Shown: positions 1 through 10,225 of the stretch, in pieces
How the letters are laid out: the number at the start of each line of letters is the position of its first letter
Position numbering within the stretch: position 1 is the stretch's first letter
The notes under the pieces: generated by a model
The model's database searches: none
Seen by the model: only the letters and a program-made list of their open reading frames with translations
What the model was told of the DNA's origin: nothing
NCBI RefSeq assembly: GCF_900188165.1
Contig: NZ_FZOS01000010.1
Coordinates: forward strand, 1-64,000
Reading direction: 5' to 3'
Source of the DNA: Edaphosphingomonas laterariae
GTDB taxonomy: Bacteria > Pseudomonadota > Alphaproteobacteria > Sphingomonadales > Sphingomonadaceae
Length of the DNA: 64,000 nt
Position numbers and translations under genes: made by a program

Positions 1-114
1 GTTGCGGATCAGCGCCGCAACCAGGTTCAGCTTCTGCGGCGAGCCGCGGACGGTGGTGGCCACCGCCAGCGCTTCCTTCTCACCGACCTTGCGGGGGGAT
101 GCAGGCTTCGACAT
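1..114 (-). CDS. rplV: 50S ribosomal protein L22, 5' part only
   Basis: The first 38 codons of ribosomal protein L22 are present; the rest lies beyond the left edge of the window. The readable protein begins [15 protein letters not shown] and continues to the L22-typical [16 protein letters not shown] stretch. L22 binds 23S rRNA and lines the nascent-peptide exit tunnel. The ATG (112-114) overlaps a TGA in the expected rpsS frame (TGATG), the usual translational coupling inside the S10 operon. In the frame actually written here rpsS runs on past this point, see rpsS. Confidence 0.9.
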   Translation of the reverse strand, partial: MSKPASPRKVGEKEALAVATTVRGSPQKLNLVAALIRN

Positions 115-388
115 CAGCGCTTGCCCTTCTTTCGGCGGCGTGGCCGGGGAAATAGCGCGTCGGCGCGAATTCACCCAGCTTGTGGCCGACCATGTCTTCA
201 TTCACCGACACCGGCACGAACTTGCGGCCGTTGTAGAGGTTGAAGGTCAGGCCGACGAACTGCGGCAGGATCGTGGAGCGGCGCGACCAGGTCTTGATCG
301 GAGCGCGGGCGCCCGATTCCTGAGCCGATTCGGCCTTCTTCAGCAGATGCAGGTCGACAAACGGACCTTTCCAGACGGAGCGGGCCAT
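80..388 (-). CDS. rpsS: 30S ribosomal protein S19, frameshifted near its 3' end
   Basis: S19 of the small-subunit head, contacting 16S rRNA with S13. The N-terminal 85 residues ([18 protein letters not shown]..., then [16 protein letters not shown] and RYFPGHAA) are normal S19. After HAA the frame reads [11 protein letters not shown] and stops only at 80, giving 102 aa and a 35-base overlap with rplV. Reading one frame over from codon 86 gives KKGKR and a TGA at 114-116 that overlaps the rplV ATG, giving the usual length of about 91-92 aa. One base therefore seems to be missing near 127-133. Either this is a sequencing error, or the strain makes S19 with a changed C-terminal tail. The gene lies 3 bases downstream of rplB in the same operon. 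Confidence 0.92.
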   Translation of the reverse strand: MARSVWKGPFVDLHLLKKAESAQESGARAPIKTWSRRSTILPQFVGLTFNLYNGRKFVPVSVNEDMVGHKLGEFAPTRYFPGHAAERRASADVEACIPPQGR

Positions 389-391
389 CGC

Positions 392-1228
392 TTACCTCTT
401 CTTCTTCGCGTGACGCGAACGGATGATGAACTTGTCCGTGGACTTGTTCGAACGGGTGCGGGCACCCTTGGTCGGCTTGCCCCACGGGGTGACCGGGTGA
501 CGGCCGCCCGAGGTGCGGCCTTCACCACCGCCGTGCGGGTGGTCGACCGGGTTCTTGGCAACGCCGCGGGTGAGCGGACGCTTGCCGAGCCAGCGGTTGC
601 GGCCAGCCTTGGCAAGGTTCTGGTTGGCGTTGTCGGGGTTCGACACCGCGCCGACCGTGCACATGCAGTCCGAACGGATGTAGCGCTGTTCGCCCGAGTT
701 CAGGCGAACCATCACCATGCCCTTGTCGCGGCCGACGATCTGCACATAGGTGCCCGCCGCACGCGCGATCTGACCGCCCTTGCCGGGCTTCATCTCGACG
801 TTGTGGACGATCGTGCCGACCGGAGCCTGGCCGATTTCCATCGCGTTGCCCGGCTTGGTGTCGGTCTTCTTGCCCGCGACCACCACATCACCGGCAGCGA
901 GACGCTGCGGCGCGAGAATGTAGGCGAGCTCGCCGTCCTCATACTTGACGAGGGCGATGAAGGCCGAACGGTTCGGGTCATATTCCAGACGCTCGACGGT
1001 CGCGGGCATGTCCCACTTCCGGCGCTTGAAATCGACGAAGCGATACTTCTGCTTGTGGCCGCCAGCGATGCCGCGCGCGGTGGCGTGGCCCTGGTTGTTG
1101 CGGCCACCGGACTTGCGCTTACCTTCGGTAAGCGCCTTGACCGGCTTGCCCTTCCACAGCGCCGACTTGTCGACGAGGATCAGGCCGCGGCGGGCCGGGC
1201 TCGTCGGGTTATAATGCTTGAGCGCCAT
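392..1228 (-). CDS. rplB: 50S ribosomal protein L2
   Basis: L2 (278 aa, normal length), a primary 23S rRNA-binding protein needed for subunit joining and peptidyl-transferase activity. The sequence starts [15 protein letters not shown] and carries the hallmark [14 protein letters not shown] stretch; the HPHGGG at about residues 230-235 contains the conserved histidine linked to peptidyl transfer. The C-terminus ends in a basic HAKKKR tail. It sits between rplW (4 bases) and rpsS (3 bases) in the S10 operon and is surely cotranscribed with them. Confidence 0.98.
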   Translation of the reverse strand: MALKHYNPTSPARRGLILVDKSALWKGKPVKALTEGKRKSGGRNNQGHATARGIAGGHKQKYRFVDFKRRKWDMPATVERLEYDPNRSAFIALVKYEDGELAYILAPQRLAAGDVVVAGKKTDTKPGNAMEIGQAPVGTIVHNVEMKPGKGGQIARAAGTYVQIVGRDKGMVMVRLNSGEQRYIRSDCMCTVGAVSNPDNANQNLAKAGRNRWLGKRPLTRGVAKNPVDHPHGGGEGRTSGGRHPVTPWGKPTKGARTRSNKSTDKFIIRSRHAKKKR

Positions 1229-1232
1229 GGCG

Positions 1233-1547
1233 TCAGATCCCCGTGGTCACGTCGATGGACTGGCCTTCGGCCAGCGTCACGATCGCCTTCTTCACGTCCG
1301 AACGGCGGTACGGAGCGCCCTTCCAGCGCTTCGTCTTGCCCTTCTGGACGATCGTGTTCACGCCCGTCACCGAGACATTGAACAGCGCTTCGACAGCGGC
1401 CTTGATTTCGGGCTTGCTGGCGTCGCCGGCGACCTTGAAGACAACCGCATTATGCTCGGAGAGCAGGGTCGTCTTTTCGGTGATGTGCGGCGCGAGCACG
1501 ACGTCGTAATGACGCAGCGCCACCGCTTCGTTCTGCTTCTTAGCCAT
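1233..1547 (-). CDS. rplW: 50S ribosomal protein L23
   Basis: L23 (104 aa) forms part of the exit-tunnel rim where trigger factor and the signal recognition particle dock. The protein shows the typical order: [15 protein letters not shown] near the N-terminus, the rRNA-binding [14 protein letters not shown] and then [18 protein letters not shown] in the extended loop. Its start overlaps the 3' end of rplD by 8 bases, indicating translational coupling within the S10 operon. Confidence 0.97.
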   Translation of the reverse strand: MAKKQNEAVALRHYDVVLAPHITEKTTLLSEHNAVVFKVAGDASKPEIKAAVEALFNVSVTGVNTIVQKGKTKRWKGAPYRRSDVKKAIVTLAEGQSIDVTTGI

Positions 1548-2166
1548 TGAGGCGCGCCTCCAGCTTTTCGACGGCGGCGCGGGTCAGCACCAGCGTGTCG
1601 TGCTTCAGAATGTCATAGACGTTCGCGCCGATCGCCGGCAGCAGGTTGACGCCCTTGAGGTTGCTCGAAGCCAGCGCGAAGCTGACATTGAGCGCGTCAC
1701 CGTCGATGACCAGCGCCTTCGTGCCGAAACCGAGCTTGGCGAGCTGGCCCGCAAGCGTCTTGGTCTTGCCTTCGGCGACGTCGAGCGCATCGACGACGAT
1801 CAGGTTGCCGTCCTTGGCCTTGGCCGACAGCGCCATCTTCAGGCCGAGCGCACGAACCTTCTTGTTCAGCGACGGGTTGAAGTCGCGAAGACGGGCACCG
1901 TGGGCCTTACCACCGCCGATGAAGACGGGGGCGCGGCGATCGCCGTGACGGGCCGTACCGCCGCCCTTCTGGCGACCGAACTTCTTGCCCGAACGCGCAA
2001 CGTCCGAACGCTCGCGGGTCGCGCGGGCGGTGCCGCGGCGCTTCTCGAGCTGCCAGGTGACGACGCGATGCAGGATGTCCGCGCGCGGCTCCAGGCCGAA
2101 CACTTCGTCCGCGAGATCGATGTCGCCCGACGCCTTCGCGTCGAGGGTCTGAACCTTGACCTTCAT
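1540..2166 (-). CDS. rplD: 50S ribosomal protein L4
   Basis: L4 (208 aa) binds 23S rRNA domain I, and its loop reaches into the exit tunnel. The loop region ([19 protein letters not shown] followed by [17 protein letters not shown]) is intact, as is the globular part ([18 protein letters not shown]). In Escherichia coli L4 represses the S10 operon through a leader hairpin; no recognised S10-type leader was seen here, so autoregulation cannot be claimed. The gene is 2 bases downstream of rplC and overlaps rplW. Confidence 0.97.
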   Translation of the reverse strand: MKVKVQTLDAKASGDIDLADEVFGLEPRADILHRVVTWQLEKRRGTARATRERSDVARSGKKFGRQKGGGTARHGDRRAPVFIGGGKAHGARLRDFNPSLNKKVRALGLKMALSAKAKDGNLIVVDALDVAEGKTKTLAGQLAKLGFGTKALVIDGDALNVSFALASSNLKGVNLLPAIGANVYDILKHDTLVLTRAAVEKLEARLNG

Positions 2167-2168
2167 GC

Positions 2169-2921
2169 TCAGCCCTCCTGGCCTTCAGCGGCTTCGGCAG
2201 CGACTTCGGCCGGAGCCTCGGTCTGCGGAGCGCTATCGTTGCTGACGGCCTTCTTCACCGAGGCCGGATAGGGCGCATCGGCGTGACGCGCGACCTTCAC
2301 CGAGTCCTTGACGATCAGCCAGGCGCCCTTGGAACCGGGCACCGAACCCTTCACGAACAGAAGCCCGCGCTCGACGTCGGTCGACACGATCTCGAGATTC
2401 TGCTGCGTGCGCTGGCGATCACCCATGTGACCGGCCATCTTCTTGTTCTTGAAGACCTTGCCCGGATCCTGGCGGTTACCGGTCGAACCGTGCGAACGGT
2501 GCGAGACCGAAACACCGTGGGAAGCGCGCAGACCGCCGAAGCCCCAACGCTTCATGGCGCCCGCGAAACCCTTACCCTGGGTCTGGCCAGCAATGTCGAC
2601 CATCTGGCCCGGCACGAAATGGTCGGCGGCGATCTCCGCGCCAACCTCGAGCACGGCGTCATCGGCCACGCGGAATTCCACGAGGCGCGCCTTGGGCTCG
2701 ACTTCAGCCTTGGCGAAATGCCCACGCTCGGGCTTCGAGATATTCTTGACCTTCGCGGTGCCCGCGCCGAGCTGCACGGCCACATAGCCGTCGCGCTCCT
2801 TGTCGCGGACCGAGACGACCTGATTCCCTTCCAGGGAAAGGACGGTAACCGGAACGTGCCGGCCGTCTTCCTGGAACAGGCGGGTCATCCCCATCTTCTT
2901 TGCGATCACGCCAGTGCGCAT
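2169..2921 (-). CDS. rplC: 50S ribosomal protein L3
   Basis: L3 (250 aa) is an early 23S rRNA-binding protein near the peptidyl-transferase centre. It starts [16 protein letters not shown] and has the [20 protein letters not shown] segment, which contains the glutamine that is N5-methylated by PrmB in other bacteria. A roughly 35-residue acidic, Ala/Glu-rich C-terminal tail (from about residue 215) extends the core, a form of extension seen in alphaproteobacterial L3. It is separated from rpsJ by 277 bases, unusually wide for this operon. Confidence 0.97.
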   Translation of the reverse strand: MRTGVIAKKMGMTRLFQEDGRHVPVTVLSLEGNQVVSVRDKERDGYVAVQLGAGTAKVKNISKPERGHFAKAEVEPKARLVEFRVADDAVLEVGAEIAADHFVPGQMVDIAGQTQGKGFAGAMKRWGFGGLRASHGVSVSHRSHGSTGNRQDPGKVFKNKKMAGHMGDRQRTQQNLEIVSTDVERGLLFVKGSVPGSKGAWLIVKDSVKVARHADAPYPASVKKAVSNDSAPQTEAPAEVAAEAAEGQEG

Positions 2922-3198
2922 GATCCGTTCCTTCCAACAGAGGCTCCCGTTAGCGGGGAGCGTGCCAACGAAAAAGGCCCCGACGAAACCGCCGAAGCCC
3001 AGCCCAATGAACCCTTGCCCCCGTCAGGGCCATCATTTCCGCTTCGTCAAAAGCGAAAGACGGGGACTCGGTCGCCAGCGCGGAGGCTGGCCGGTATCCC
3101 TACTCTTCCGTCACGCGATGCCGGTGCCGAAACACCGGGGCCGAAACCAAATCGCGTGAGGCGCCGGAGCCGATTCGGCTCCAGCGGGAAGCGGCCTC
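2922..3198 (-). other. rpsJ-rplC intergenic region with three hairpins
   Basis: This 277-base gap inside the S10 operon encodes no recognisable protein. On the transcribed (minus) strand it holds, in order: a hairpin with 6-bp arms GGAGCC/GGCTCC (3166-3182) just after the rpsJ stop, a CCGGTG/CACCGG hairpin (3121-3138), and about 30 bases before rplC a GCTCCC/GGGAGC hairpin (about 2942-2960) preceded by a run of five T. None is a convincing terminator, because T-runs do not follow the stems directly. Stable hairpins in this position could serve as mRNA processing or attenuation sites; that is inference. Confidence 0.5.
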
Positions 3199-3510
3199 TT
3201 AGGCCAGTTTGATCTCAACATCAACACCCGCGGCGAGATCGAGCTTCATCAGCGCGTCGACGGTCTGCGGGGTGGGCTGAACGATGTCCAGCAGGCGCTT
3301 GTAGGTGCGCACTTCGAACTGCTCGCGCGACTTCTTGTCGATGTGCGGGCCACGGTTGACCGTGAACTTTTCGATGCGCGTGGGAAGAGGAATGGGGCCG
3401 CGGATAAGCGCGCCGGTGCGTCGGGCGGTGTCGGCGATGTCGCCGGTGGCCTGATCGAGCACGCGATGGTCGAACGCCTTCAGGCGAATGCGGATGTTCT
3501 GCGTTTCCAT
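3199..3510 (-). CDS. rpsJ: 30S ribosomal protein S10 (NusE)
   Basis: S10 (103 aa, normal length) is a head protein of the small subunit and, as NusE, a transcription antitermination factor binding NusB and NusG. The sequence [19 protein letters not shown], then [19 protein letters not shown] and the C-terminal [12 protein letters not shown] are complete. It is the first gene of the S10 operon here. Upstream lies the strong tuf terminator (3580-3616), so rpsJ must have its own promoter within about 70 bases or depend on readthrough. A GGTAGAGAA ribosome-binding stretch directly precedes the ATG. Confidence 0.98.
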   Translation of the reverse strand: METQNIRIRLKAFDHRVLDQATGDIADTARRTGALIRGPIPLPTRIEKFTVNRGPHIDKKSREQFEVRTYKRLLDIVQPTPQTVDALMKLDLAAGVDVEIKLA

Positions 3511-3579
3511 TTCTCTACCGATGCGAAAGAGCCGTGTCCCTGGGCTTCAGCGAATCGTTCGGCCGAATCCGTCAGGACG

Positions 3580-3616
3580 AAAAAATACCGGCCGGCTCCC
3601 TAGTGGAGCCGGCCGG
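3580..3616 (-). terminator. rho-independent terminator after tuf
   Basis: On the minus strand a perfect 12-bp stem (arms 3605-3616 and 3588-3599, sequence CCGGCCGGCTCC) closes a 5-base loop and is followed by TATTTTTT (T-run opposite 3580-3585). It begins 14 bases after the tuf stop codon. This is the strongest intrinsic terminator in the window and separates the str operon (rpsL-rpsG-fusA-tuf) from the S10 operon. Confidence 0.93.
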
Positions 3617-3629
3617 CTCATGCAAGCAA

Positions 3630-4820
3630 TTACTTGGTGATCGTGCCGACGACGCCGGCGCCGACCGTACGGCCACCTTCGCGGATGGCGAAGCGGAGAC
3701 CCTGGTCCATGGCGATCGGGGCGATCAGCTTCACGCCGAGCGACACGTTGTCGCCGGGCATCACCATCTCGGTGCCTTCCGGCAGAACCACTTCGCCCGT
3801 CACGTCGGTCGTGCGGAAGTAGAACTGCGGACGGTAGTTGGCGAAGAACGGCGTGTGACGGCCACCTTCGTCCTTCGACAGGACGTAGACTTCGGCGCTG
3901 AACTCGGTGTGCGGGGTGATCGTGCCCGGCTTCGCGAGCACCTGGCCACGCTCCACCTCTTCACGGCCGACGCCGCGGATCAGCGCACCGATGTTGTCGC
4001 CGGCCTGGCCCTGGTCGAGCAGCTTGCGGAACATTTCGACGCCCGTGACGGTGGTCTTGCGGGTGTCCTTGATGCCGACGATTTCGACTTCTTCGCCCAC
4101 CTTGACGATGCCGGTCTCGACGCGGCCGGTCACCACGGTGCCGCGGCCCGAGATCGAGAACACGTCTTCGATCGGCATCAGGAACGACTTGTCGAGCGGA
4201 CGCTCCGGCTGCGGGATCCAGCTGTCGACGGCGGCCATCAGCTTCATGACGGCGTCACGGCCGATTTCCGGGGTCTTGTCTTCGAGGGCGGCAACGGCCG
4301 AACCCGCGATGATCGGAATGTTGTCGCCGTCGAAGTCATACTTCGAGAGCAGCTCGCGGATTTCGAGCTCAACGAGTTCCAGGATTTCGGGATCGTCGAC
4401 GAGGTCAACCTTGTTGAGGAAGACGACGAGCTGCGGCACGCCGACCTGACGGGCGAGCAGGATGTGCTCGCGGGTCTGCGGCATCGGGCCGTCGGTGGCC
4501 GAAACGACGAGGATCGCGCCGTCCATCTGGGCGGCACCGGTGATCATGTTCTTCACATAGTCGGCGTGGCCCGGGCAATCGACGTGCGCATAGTGGCGGT
4601 CGTTGGTCTCATACTCGACGTGGCTGGTCGAGATGGTGATGCCGCGCTCGCGCTCTTCCGGCGCCTTGTCGATGTTGTCGTAGCTGGTGAACGTGGCGCC
4701 GCCCGACTCGGCGAGCACCTTGGTGATCGCAGCCGTCAGCGAGGTCTTGCCGTGGTCGACGTGACCGATGGTGCCGATGTTGCAGTGCGGCTTCGTCCGC
4801 TCGAACTTAGCTTTCGCCAT
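3630..4820 (-). CDS. tuf: translation elongation factor Tu
   Basis: EF-Tu (396 aa, full length) delivers aminoacyl-tRNA to the ribosome as a GTP complex. Visible GTPase motifs are the P-loop GHVDHGKT (residues 19-26), the switch II DCPGH (about 81-85) with the catalytic histidine, and NKVD (about 136-139). The [14 protein letters not shown] and FRTTDVTG segments of the beta-barrel domains 2 and 3 are intact, as is the terminal [10 protein letters not shown]. It ends the str operon directly before the terminator. Many proteobacteria have a second tuf copy; none lies in this window. Confidence 0.98.
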   Translation of the reverse strand: MAKAKFERTKPHCNIGTIGHVDHGKTSLTAAITKVLAESGGATFTSYDNIDKAPEERERGITISTSHVEYETNDRHYAHVDCPGHADYVKNMITGAAQMDGAILVVSATDGPMPQTREHILLARQVGVPQLVVFLNKVDLVDDPEILELVELEIRELLSKYDFDGDNIPIIAGSAVAALEDKTPEIGRDAVMKLMAAVDSWIPQPERPLDKSFLMPIEDVFSISGRGTVVTGRVETGIVKVGEEVEIVGIKDTRKTTVTGVEMFRKLLDQGQAGDNIGALIRGVGREEVERGQVLAKPGTITPHTEFSAEVYVLSKDEGGRHTPFFANYRPQFYFRTTDVTGEVVLPEGTEMVMPGDNVSLGVKLIAPIAMDQGLRFAIREGGRTVGAGVVGTITK

Positions 4821-4897
4821 TGTATCCTACCTTCTTCTCAAACCGTTTTCCGGGCGCGCCGCCCAATGCGGACGCGCCCATAACCACAAATTCAGCT

Positions 4898-6865
<1,968 letters not shown>

Positions 6866-6951
6866 GGTCTAGTCTCCGATGTCGGGGATCGGAGCGTCCG
6901 CTCCGTCCCCGACGATATGGGAAGGTTATGTGACTCTTTCGAGTCTGCCTT

Positions 6952-7422
6952 TTACCAGCGGTAGTGCGAGAAGGCGCGGTTCGCTTCCGCCATGCGGTGC
7001 GTGTCTTCGCGCTTCTTGACGGCGTTGCCGCGGTTGCTGGCGGCGTCGAGCAGTTCGCCCGACAGACGCGCCGACATCGTGTTCTCGCTGCGCGCACGGG
7101 CGGCCGAGATCAGCCAGCGGATCGCCAGCGCCTGCGAACGCTCCGGACGAACTTCGACCGGCACCTGGTAGGTGGCACCGCCGACGCGGCGGCTGCGGAC
7201 TTCGATGCCCGGCTTGATGTTGTTGAGCGCGTCATGGAACACGCCAATCGGATCCTTCTTGGCGCGCGCTTCGATCGTGTCCAGCGCCGAATAAACGATG
7301 CTTTCCGCGACCGACTTCTTACCGTCGAGCATGACGGAGTTCATGAACTTGCTGAGCACGATATCCCCGAACTTCGGATCGGGCAGGATTTCGCGCTTTT
7401 CGGGACGACGACGACGAGCCAT
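6952..7422 (-). CDS. rpsG: 30S ribosomal protein S7
   Basis: S7 (156 aa) nucleates assembly of the 16S rRNA 3' domain and contacts E-site tRNA. The sequence [20 protein letters not shown] followed by [22 protein letters not shown] and the C-terminal [13 protein letters not shown] are complete and typical of alphaproteobacteria. In E. coli S7 autoregulates the str operon by binding the rpsL-rpsG spacer; the spacer here is 76 bases, and no such structure was identified. fusA follows 86 bases downstream. Confidence 0.98.
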   Translation of the reverse strand: MARRRRPEKREILPDPKFGDIVLSKFMNSVMLDGKKSVAESIVYSALDTIEARAKKDPIGVFHDALNNIKPGIEVRSRRVGGATYQVPVEVRPERSQALAIRWLISAARARSENTMSARLSGELLDAASNRGNAVKKREDTHRMAEANRAFSHYRW

Positions 7423-7498
7423 CTCGTTACTTCCTTATCATTCGCCCGGGGCCATCAAGGGCCACGCCGGGCAGACCAAACCGGCTAGCTGTGCCAGC

Positions 7499-7870
7499 TT
7501 ACTTCGGACGCTTGGCGCCGTACTTCGAACGGCTCTGCTTGCGGTCCTTCACGCCCTGCGTGTCGAGCACGCCGCGCAGCACGTGGTAGCGCACGCCGGG
7601 AAGGTCGCGCACACGGCCGCCGCGGATGAGCACAACCGAGTGCTCCTGCAGGTTATGGCCTTCGCCCGGGATGTAGCTGATCACTTCGCGCTGGTTGGTC
7701 AGGCGGATCTTGGCGACCTTGCGGAGAGCCGAGTTCGGCTTCTTCGGGGTGGTCGTGTAGACGCGCGTGCAAACGCCCCGCTTCTGCGGGTTCTGGTCCA
7801 TCGCGGGGACCTTCGACTTGGCCTTCTGAGGCTCGCGACCCTTGCGGATCAGCTGATTGATCGTCGGCAT
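7499..7870 (-). CDS. rpsL: 30S ribosomal protein S12
   Basis: S12 (123 aa) shapes the decoding centre. It starts [15 protein letters not shown]; a GTG four codons upstream is also in frame, but the purine-rich AGGTGAAGG stretch is better placed for this ATG. The decoding loop [13 protein letters not shown] keeps lysine 43. At position 88, in [13 protein letters not shown], the residue is arginine where E. coli and most bacteria have lysine; K88R is a classic streptomycin-resistance substitution. First gene of the str operon, about 190 bases downstream of its promoter. Confidence 0.97.
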   Translation of the reverse strand: MPTINQLIRKGREPQKAKSKVPAMDQNPQKRGVCTRVYTTTPKKPNSALRKVAKIRLTNQREVISYIPGEGHNLQEHSVVLIRGGRVRDLPGVRYHVLRGVLDTQGVKDRKQSRSKYGAKRPK

Positions 7871-7890
7871 GAAGCCCTTCACCTTTTGTT

Positions 7891-7953
7891 GCCGGAAAAA
7901 CCGGCGGTTACTTTACCGATGCCCGAATTGCCCTGCTCACCCCCAAACGGGGG
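7891..7953 (-). promoter_or_regulatory. hairpins in the rpsL leader
   Basis: The untranslated leader of rpsL holds two small perfect hairpins on the transcribed strand: CCCCC-GTTT-GGGGG (7940-7953) and GCCGG-TTTTT-CCGGC (7891-7905). The second ends about 20 bases before the start codon. Neither is followed by a T-run. They might affect translation or mRNA stability of the str operon; no known riboswitch or ribosomal-protein binding motif was recognised. Confidence 0.4.
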
Positions 7954-8066
7954 ATTCATGGAACGCGTAAAGGCCCCGGCGGCCGAAAGCCGACCCGAGC
8001 CATTGCGTGCATCAGCAATGTTCAAGCTGTCCGCCCGCCGGGAATCCGGAGAACGAACCGCGGCGC

Positions 8067-8095
8067 GCTATAATGAGAGAGTCGTTCAGGGTCAA
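8067..8095 (-). promoter_or_regulatory. sigma-70-type promoter of the str operon
   Basis: On the minus strand TTGACC (8090-8095) is followed after exactly 17 bases by TATAGC (8067-8072), a near-consensus housekeeping promoter pointing at rpsL. Transcription would start near 8060 and give a leader of about 190 bases. The opposite strand reads a perfect TATAAT at 8069-8074, but no matching -35 element is present on that strand. Confidence 0.8.
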
Positions 8096-8138
8096 CGGGG
8101 GTGCGGTCCGGCCGCCTTGGCGCTAGGTTCGGCCGTCT

Positions 8139-8969
8139 ATGGCCCGGCTCCGATCGCCCCGCATCCTCTCCGCCGCGCTCGCCGGCCTGCTCGCGCTCTT
8201 CGGCGCGGCATGGGCGACGCAGCTCTTCGCAGAAGGCAGCGTGCCACCGCACATCCATGATCTGCCGGGGGATCGCAAGCCCCTGCCCTGCCCCGACAAT
8301 GCGCTCGTCATCGTGCTTTTCGGCCAGTCGCTGTCCGCCAATAGCGGCACGCGCCTGTTTCGCCCGGCGTCGGAACCGACCGTTCCGCCCGCCTATAATT
8401 ATTTCGCCGGCCATTGCTATCCGTTGCGCGATCCCATGCTCGGCGCGGCGGGAGATGGCGGGTCGATCGGCACCCCGATGGCCGGCTATGTCTCGGCGGC
8501 GCTCCGCCGCCCGGTCGTGCTGATCGCGGGGGGAATCGGCGGCACCTCGATCGTCCAGTGGACGGCGCGCGATTCGGCGATGCGCGATCTGCTGCTCGAT
8601 CGTATCGCCGATGCCCGCCGCGCGGGCCTGCGCCCCGCCATCCATGTCTGGGTGCAGGGCGAGGCCGATGTCGCGATGCCGGCGGCAAGCTATGCGAACG
8701 AACTGGGTCGCCTCCATGCGCGCATGCCGGCGGCGCCGTGGATCGTCACGTCCAACTCGGTCTGCCCCCCCAGCGCCCGGCGCAGCGCCTCGCTGGATCA
8801 GGCCCGGAGCGCCTTCGCCAGCCGCACGCCCGGCATCCACCTCGGCGTCGACATGGATGCGCTCGGCCCCGCTTTCCGCCAGGCCGACGGCTGCCACCTG
8901 AACGGCGACGGGCAGGAACGGGTGGCCCGGATGATCGCCAGCGCCGTCGTACAGGCGCTCGGCGGCTAA
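8139..8969 (+). CDS. exported SGNH/SASA-type carbohydrate esterase
   Basis: A 276-aa SGNH hydrolase, probably a carbohydrate O-acetylesterase of the sialate-O-acetylesterase-like (SASA) group. An N-terminal hydrophobic segment (about residues 8-27) after basic residues is a signal peptide or membrane anchor. The nucleophile block FGQSLSANSG places Ser64; GGIGGTS and WVQGEAD (171-177) are the family's oxyanion-hole blocks, and DGCHLNGDG supplies Asp250 and His253. The gene converges on an acyltransferase-3 gene 20 bases downstream, so the two may remove and add acetyl groups on the same surface polymer; that partnership is inference. The substrate is unknown. Confidence 0.78.
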   Translation: MARLRSPRILSAALAGLLALFGAAWATQLFAEGSVPPHIHDLPGDRKPLPCPDNALVIVLFGQSLSANSGTRLFRPASEPTVPPAYNYFAGHCYPLRDPMLGAAGDGGSIGTPMAGYVSAALRRPVVLIAGGIGGTSIVQWTARDSAMRDLLLDRIADARRAGLRPAIHVWVQGEADVAMPAASYANELGRLHARMPAAPWIVTSNSVCPPSARRSASLDQARSAFASRTPGIHLGVDMDALGPAFRQADGCHLNGDGQERVARMIASAVVQALGG

Positions 8970-8988
8970 CCGCGGCGACAGCGCGCGC

Positions 8989-10101
8989 TCAGCGCGATTC
9001 GGCCGCCGGCTGCTCGAACCCCTGCGACGTTTCCTGTCGCTCGCCATGTTCGCGCCGCGATCGCGGCAGGAACCATTGCTCGACGCAATACCAGCTCGCC
9101 ATGCCCGCGATCAGCGACAGCGCCAGCACCGTCGGCACATAGAGGAAAAACGGCATGGCGACGCCAAAGGCCGCCATCACCATCTGCTGGATCGGGAAGC
9201 CGTAAAGATAGGTGCCGTAGGAATAATCGCCCCGCCGCGCGACATCGGGCAGACGCACGCTGCGGCTGAACCCCAGATGGAACACCATATAGGCGGTCGC
9301 CGGCGGGAACAGCAGCCCGCACAGGATCTGCGATGCCAGCGGCGATACCGGCAGATGGGCGGCGATCAGCAGGGCCAGGAGCAGGCCGGCAAACAGGGTC
9401 CGGCTGCGCGGCAGCCGATCACGATAGAGATAGACGCTCATCCCCGCCAGAAAGCAGGGCGCGACGGCGAACCACAGATAGGGCCAGCCGATGATATCGC
9501 CGATGATTCCACCGCCGGGCTTGCGTCCGGTCAGGTCCAGCCAGGCGCGGACCAGCATGATCAGCACCATCAGCAACGGCACGGCGATCCGCTTGCGCAT
9601 CGCGCCCGCCGCGCCCAGCGCGGCGAGGCCGAGATAGCACCAGAATTCGAACGGGATGCTCCACAAGGCGCCGTTCACCGCCTGCACCGGGTTCGCGGCG
9701 AAGGCGTCCGACGGCGGCATGTGCCCCTGTAGGAGGATGTTGAGGCCGATGGTCCGTGCCACTTCCGCCGGGCTCAGCACCGCGAAGCCCTGGCTGGAAA
9801 AGAGCGGCACCACCAGAAACGCGCAGATCGAGGTGGCCGCGATGAAACCCGGATGGATGCGCGCGACGCGGCGCTTAAGATAGGTCCACAGGTCAGGCGA
9901 CCGCACATAGCTATGGCTGATCAGAAAGCCGCTGATGATGAAGAACACCCAGACGCCAACATTGCCGGCATTGTAATGCCCACCCAGTAACCGCGACACG
10001 GGCTCGTTCGCCTCGCTGCCATGATAGATGGCGAAGCAGTGCGACCAGATGACAAGCAGCGCCATGCCGAGGCGAATCGCGTCGAAATTGTTGCGACGCA
10101 T
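8989..10101 (-). CDS. acyltransferase 3 family membrane protein (OafA/WecH type)
   Basis: An integral membrane O-acyltransferase of the AT3 family, which transfers acyl (often acetyl) groups to sugars of exopolysaccharide, O-antigen or other surface glycans. The N-terminal segment NNFDAIRLGMALLVIWSHC carries the family's Arg and the essential His, followed by GVWVFFIISGFLISHSY and about nine more hydrophobic helices. The protein is about 370 aa, the usual size. An ATG 12 codons further upstream (10137) could also be the start; homology begins at NNFD, and neither start has a clear ribosome-binding site. Confidence 0.85.
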   Translation of the reverse strand: MRRNNFDAIRLGMALLVIWSHCFAIYHGSEANEPVSRLLGGHYNAGNVGVWVFFIISGFLISHSYVRSPDLWTYLKRRVARIHPGFIAATSICAFLVVPLFSSQGFAVLSPAEVARTIGLNILLQGHMPPSDAFAANPVQAVNGALWSIPFEFWCYLGLAALGAAGAMRKRIAVPLLMVLIMLVRAWLDLTGRKPGGGIIGDIIGWPYLWFAVAPCFLAGMSVYLYRDRLPRSRTLFAGLLLALLIAAHLPVSPLASQILCGLLFPPATAYMVFHLGFSRSVRLPDVARRGDYSYGTYLYGFPIQQMVMAAFGVAMPFFLYVPTVLALSLIAGMASWYCVEQWFLPRSRREHGERQETSQGFEQPAAESR

Positions 10102-10225
10102 CGCCCCGGCTTCGGCGGGAATCAGCAACCCGCTCATCAGGCGTATGGATGGTTCATCATGCGCTTAGCTGGCACCAACCCGCCGCCTGAGTCCACCGCA
10201 TTCGGGGTTCAGCGGCGAACCGGTG

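Noticed and set aside
8069-8074. Perfect TATAAT on the plus strand, possible promoter for the esterase gene
   Set aside because: No -35 element at the right distance and no extended -10; the minus-strand promoter explains the sequence better.
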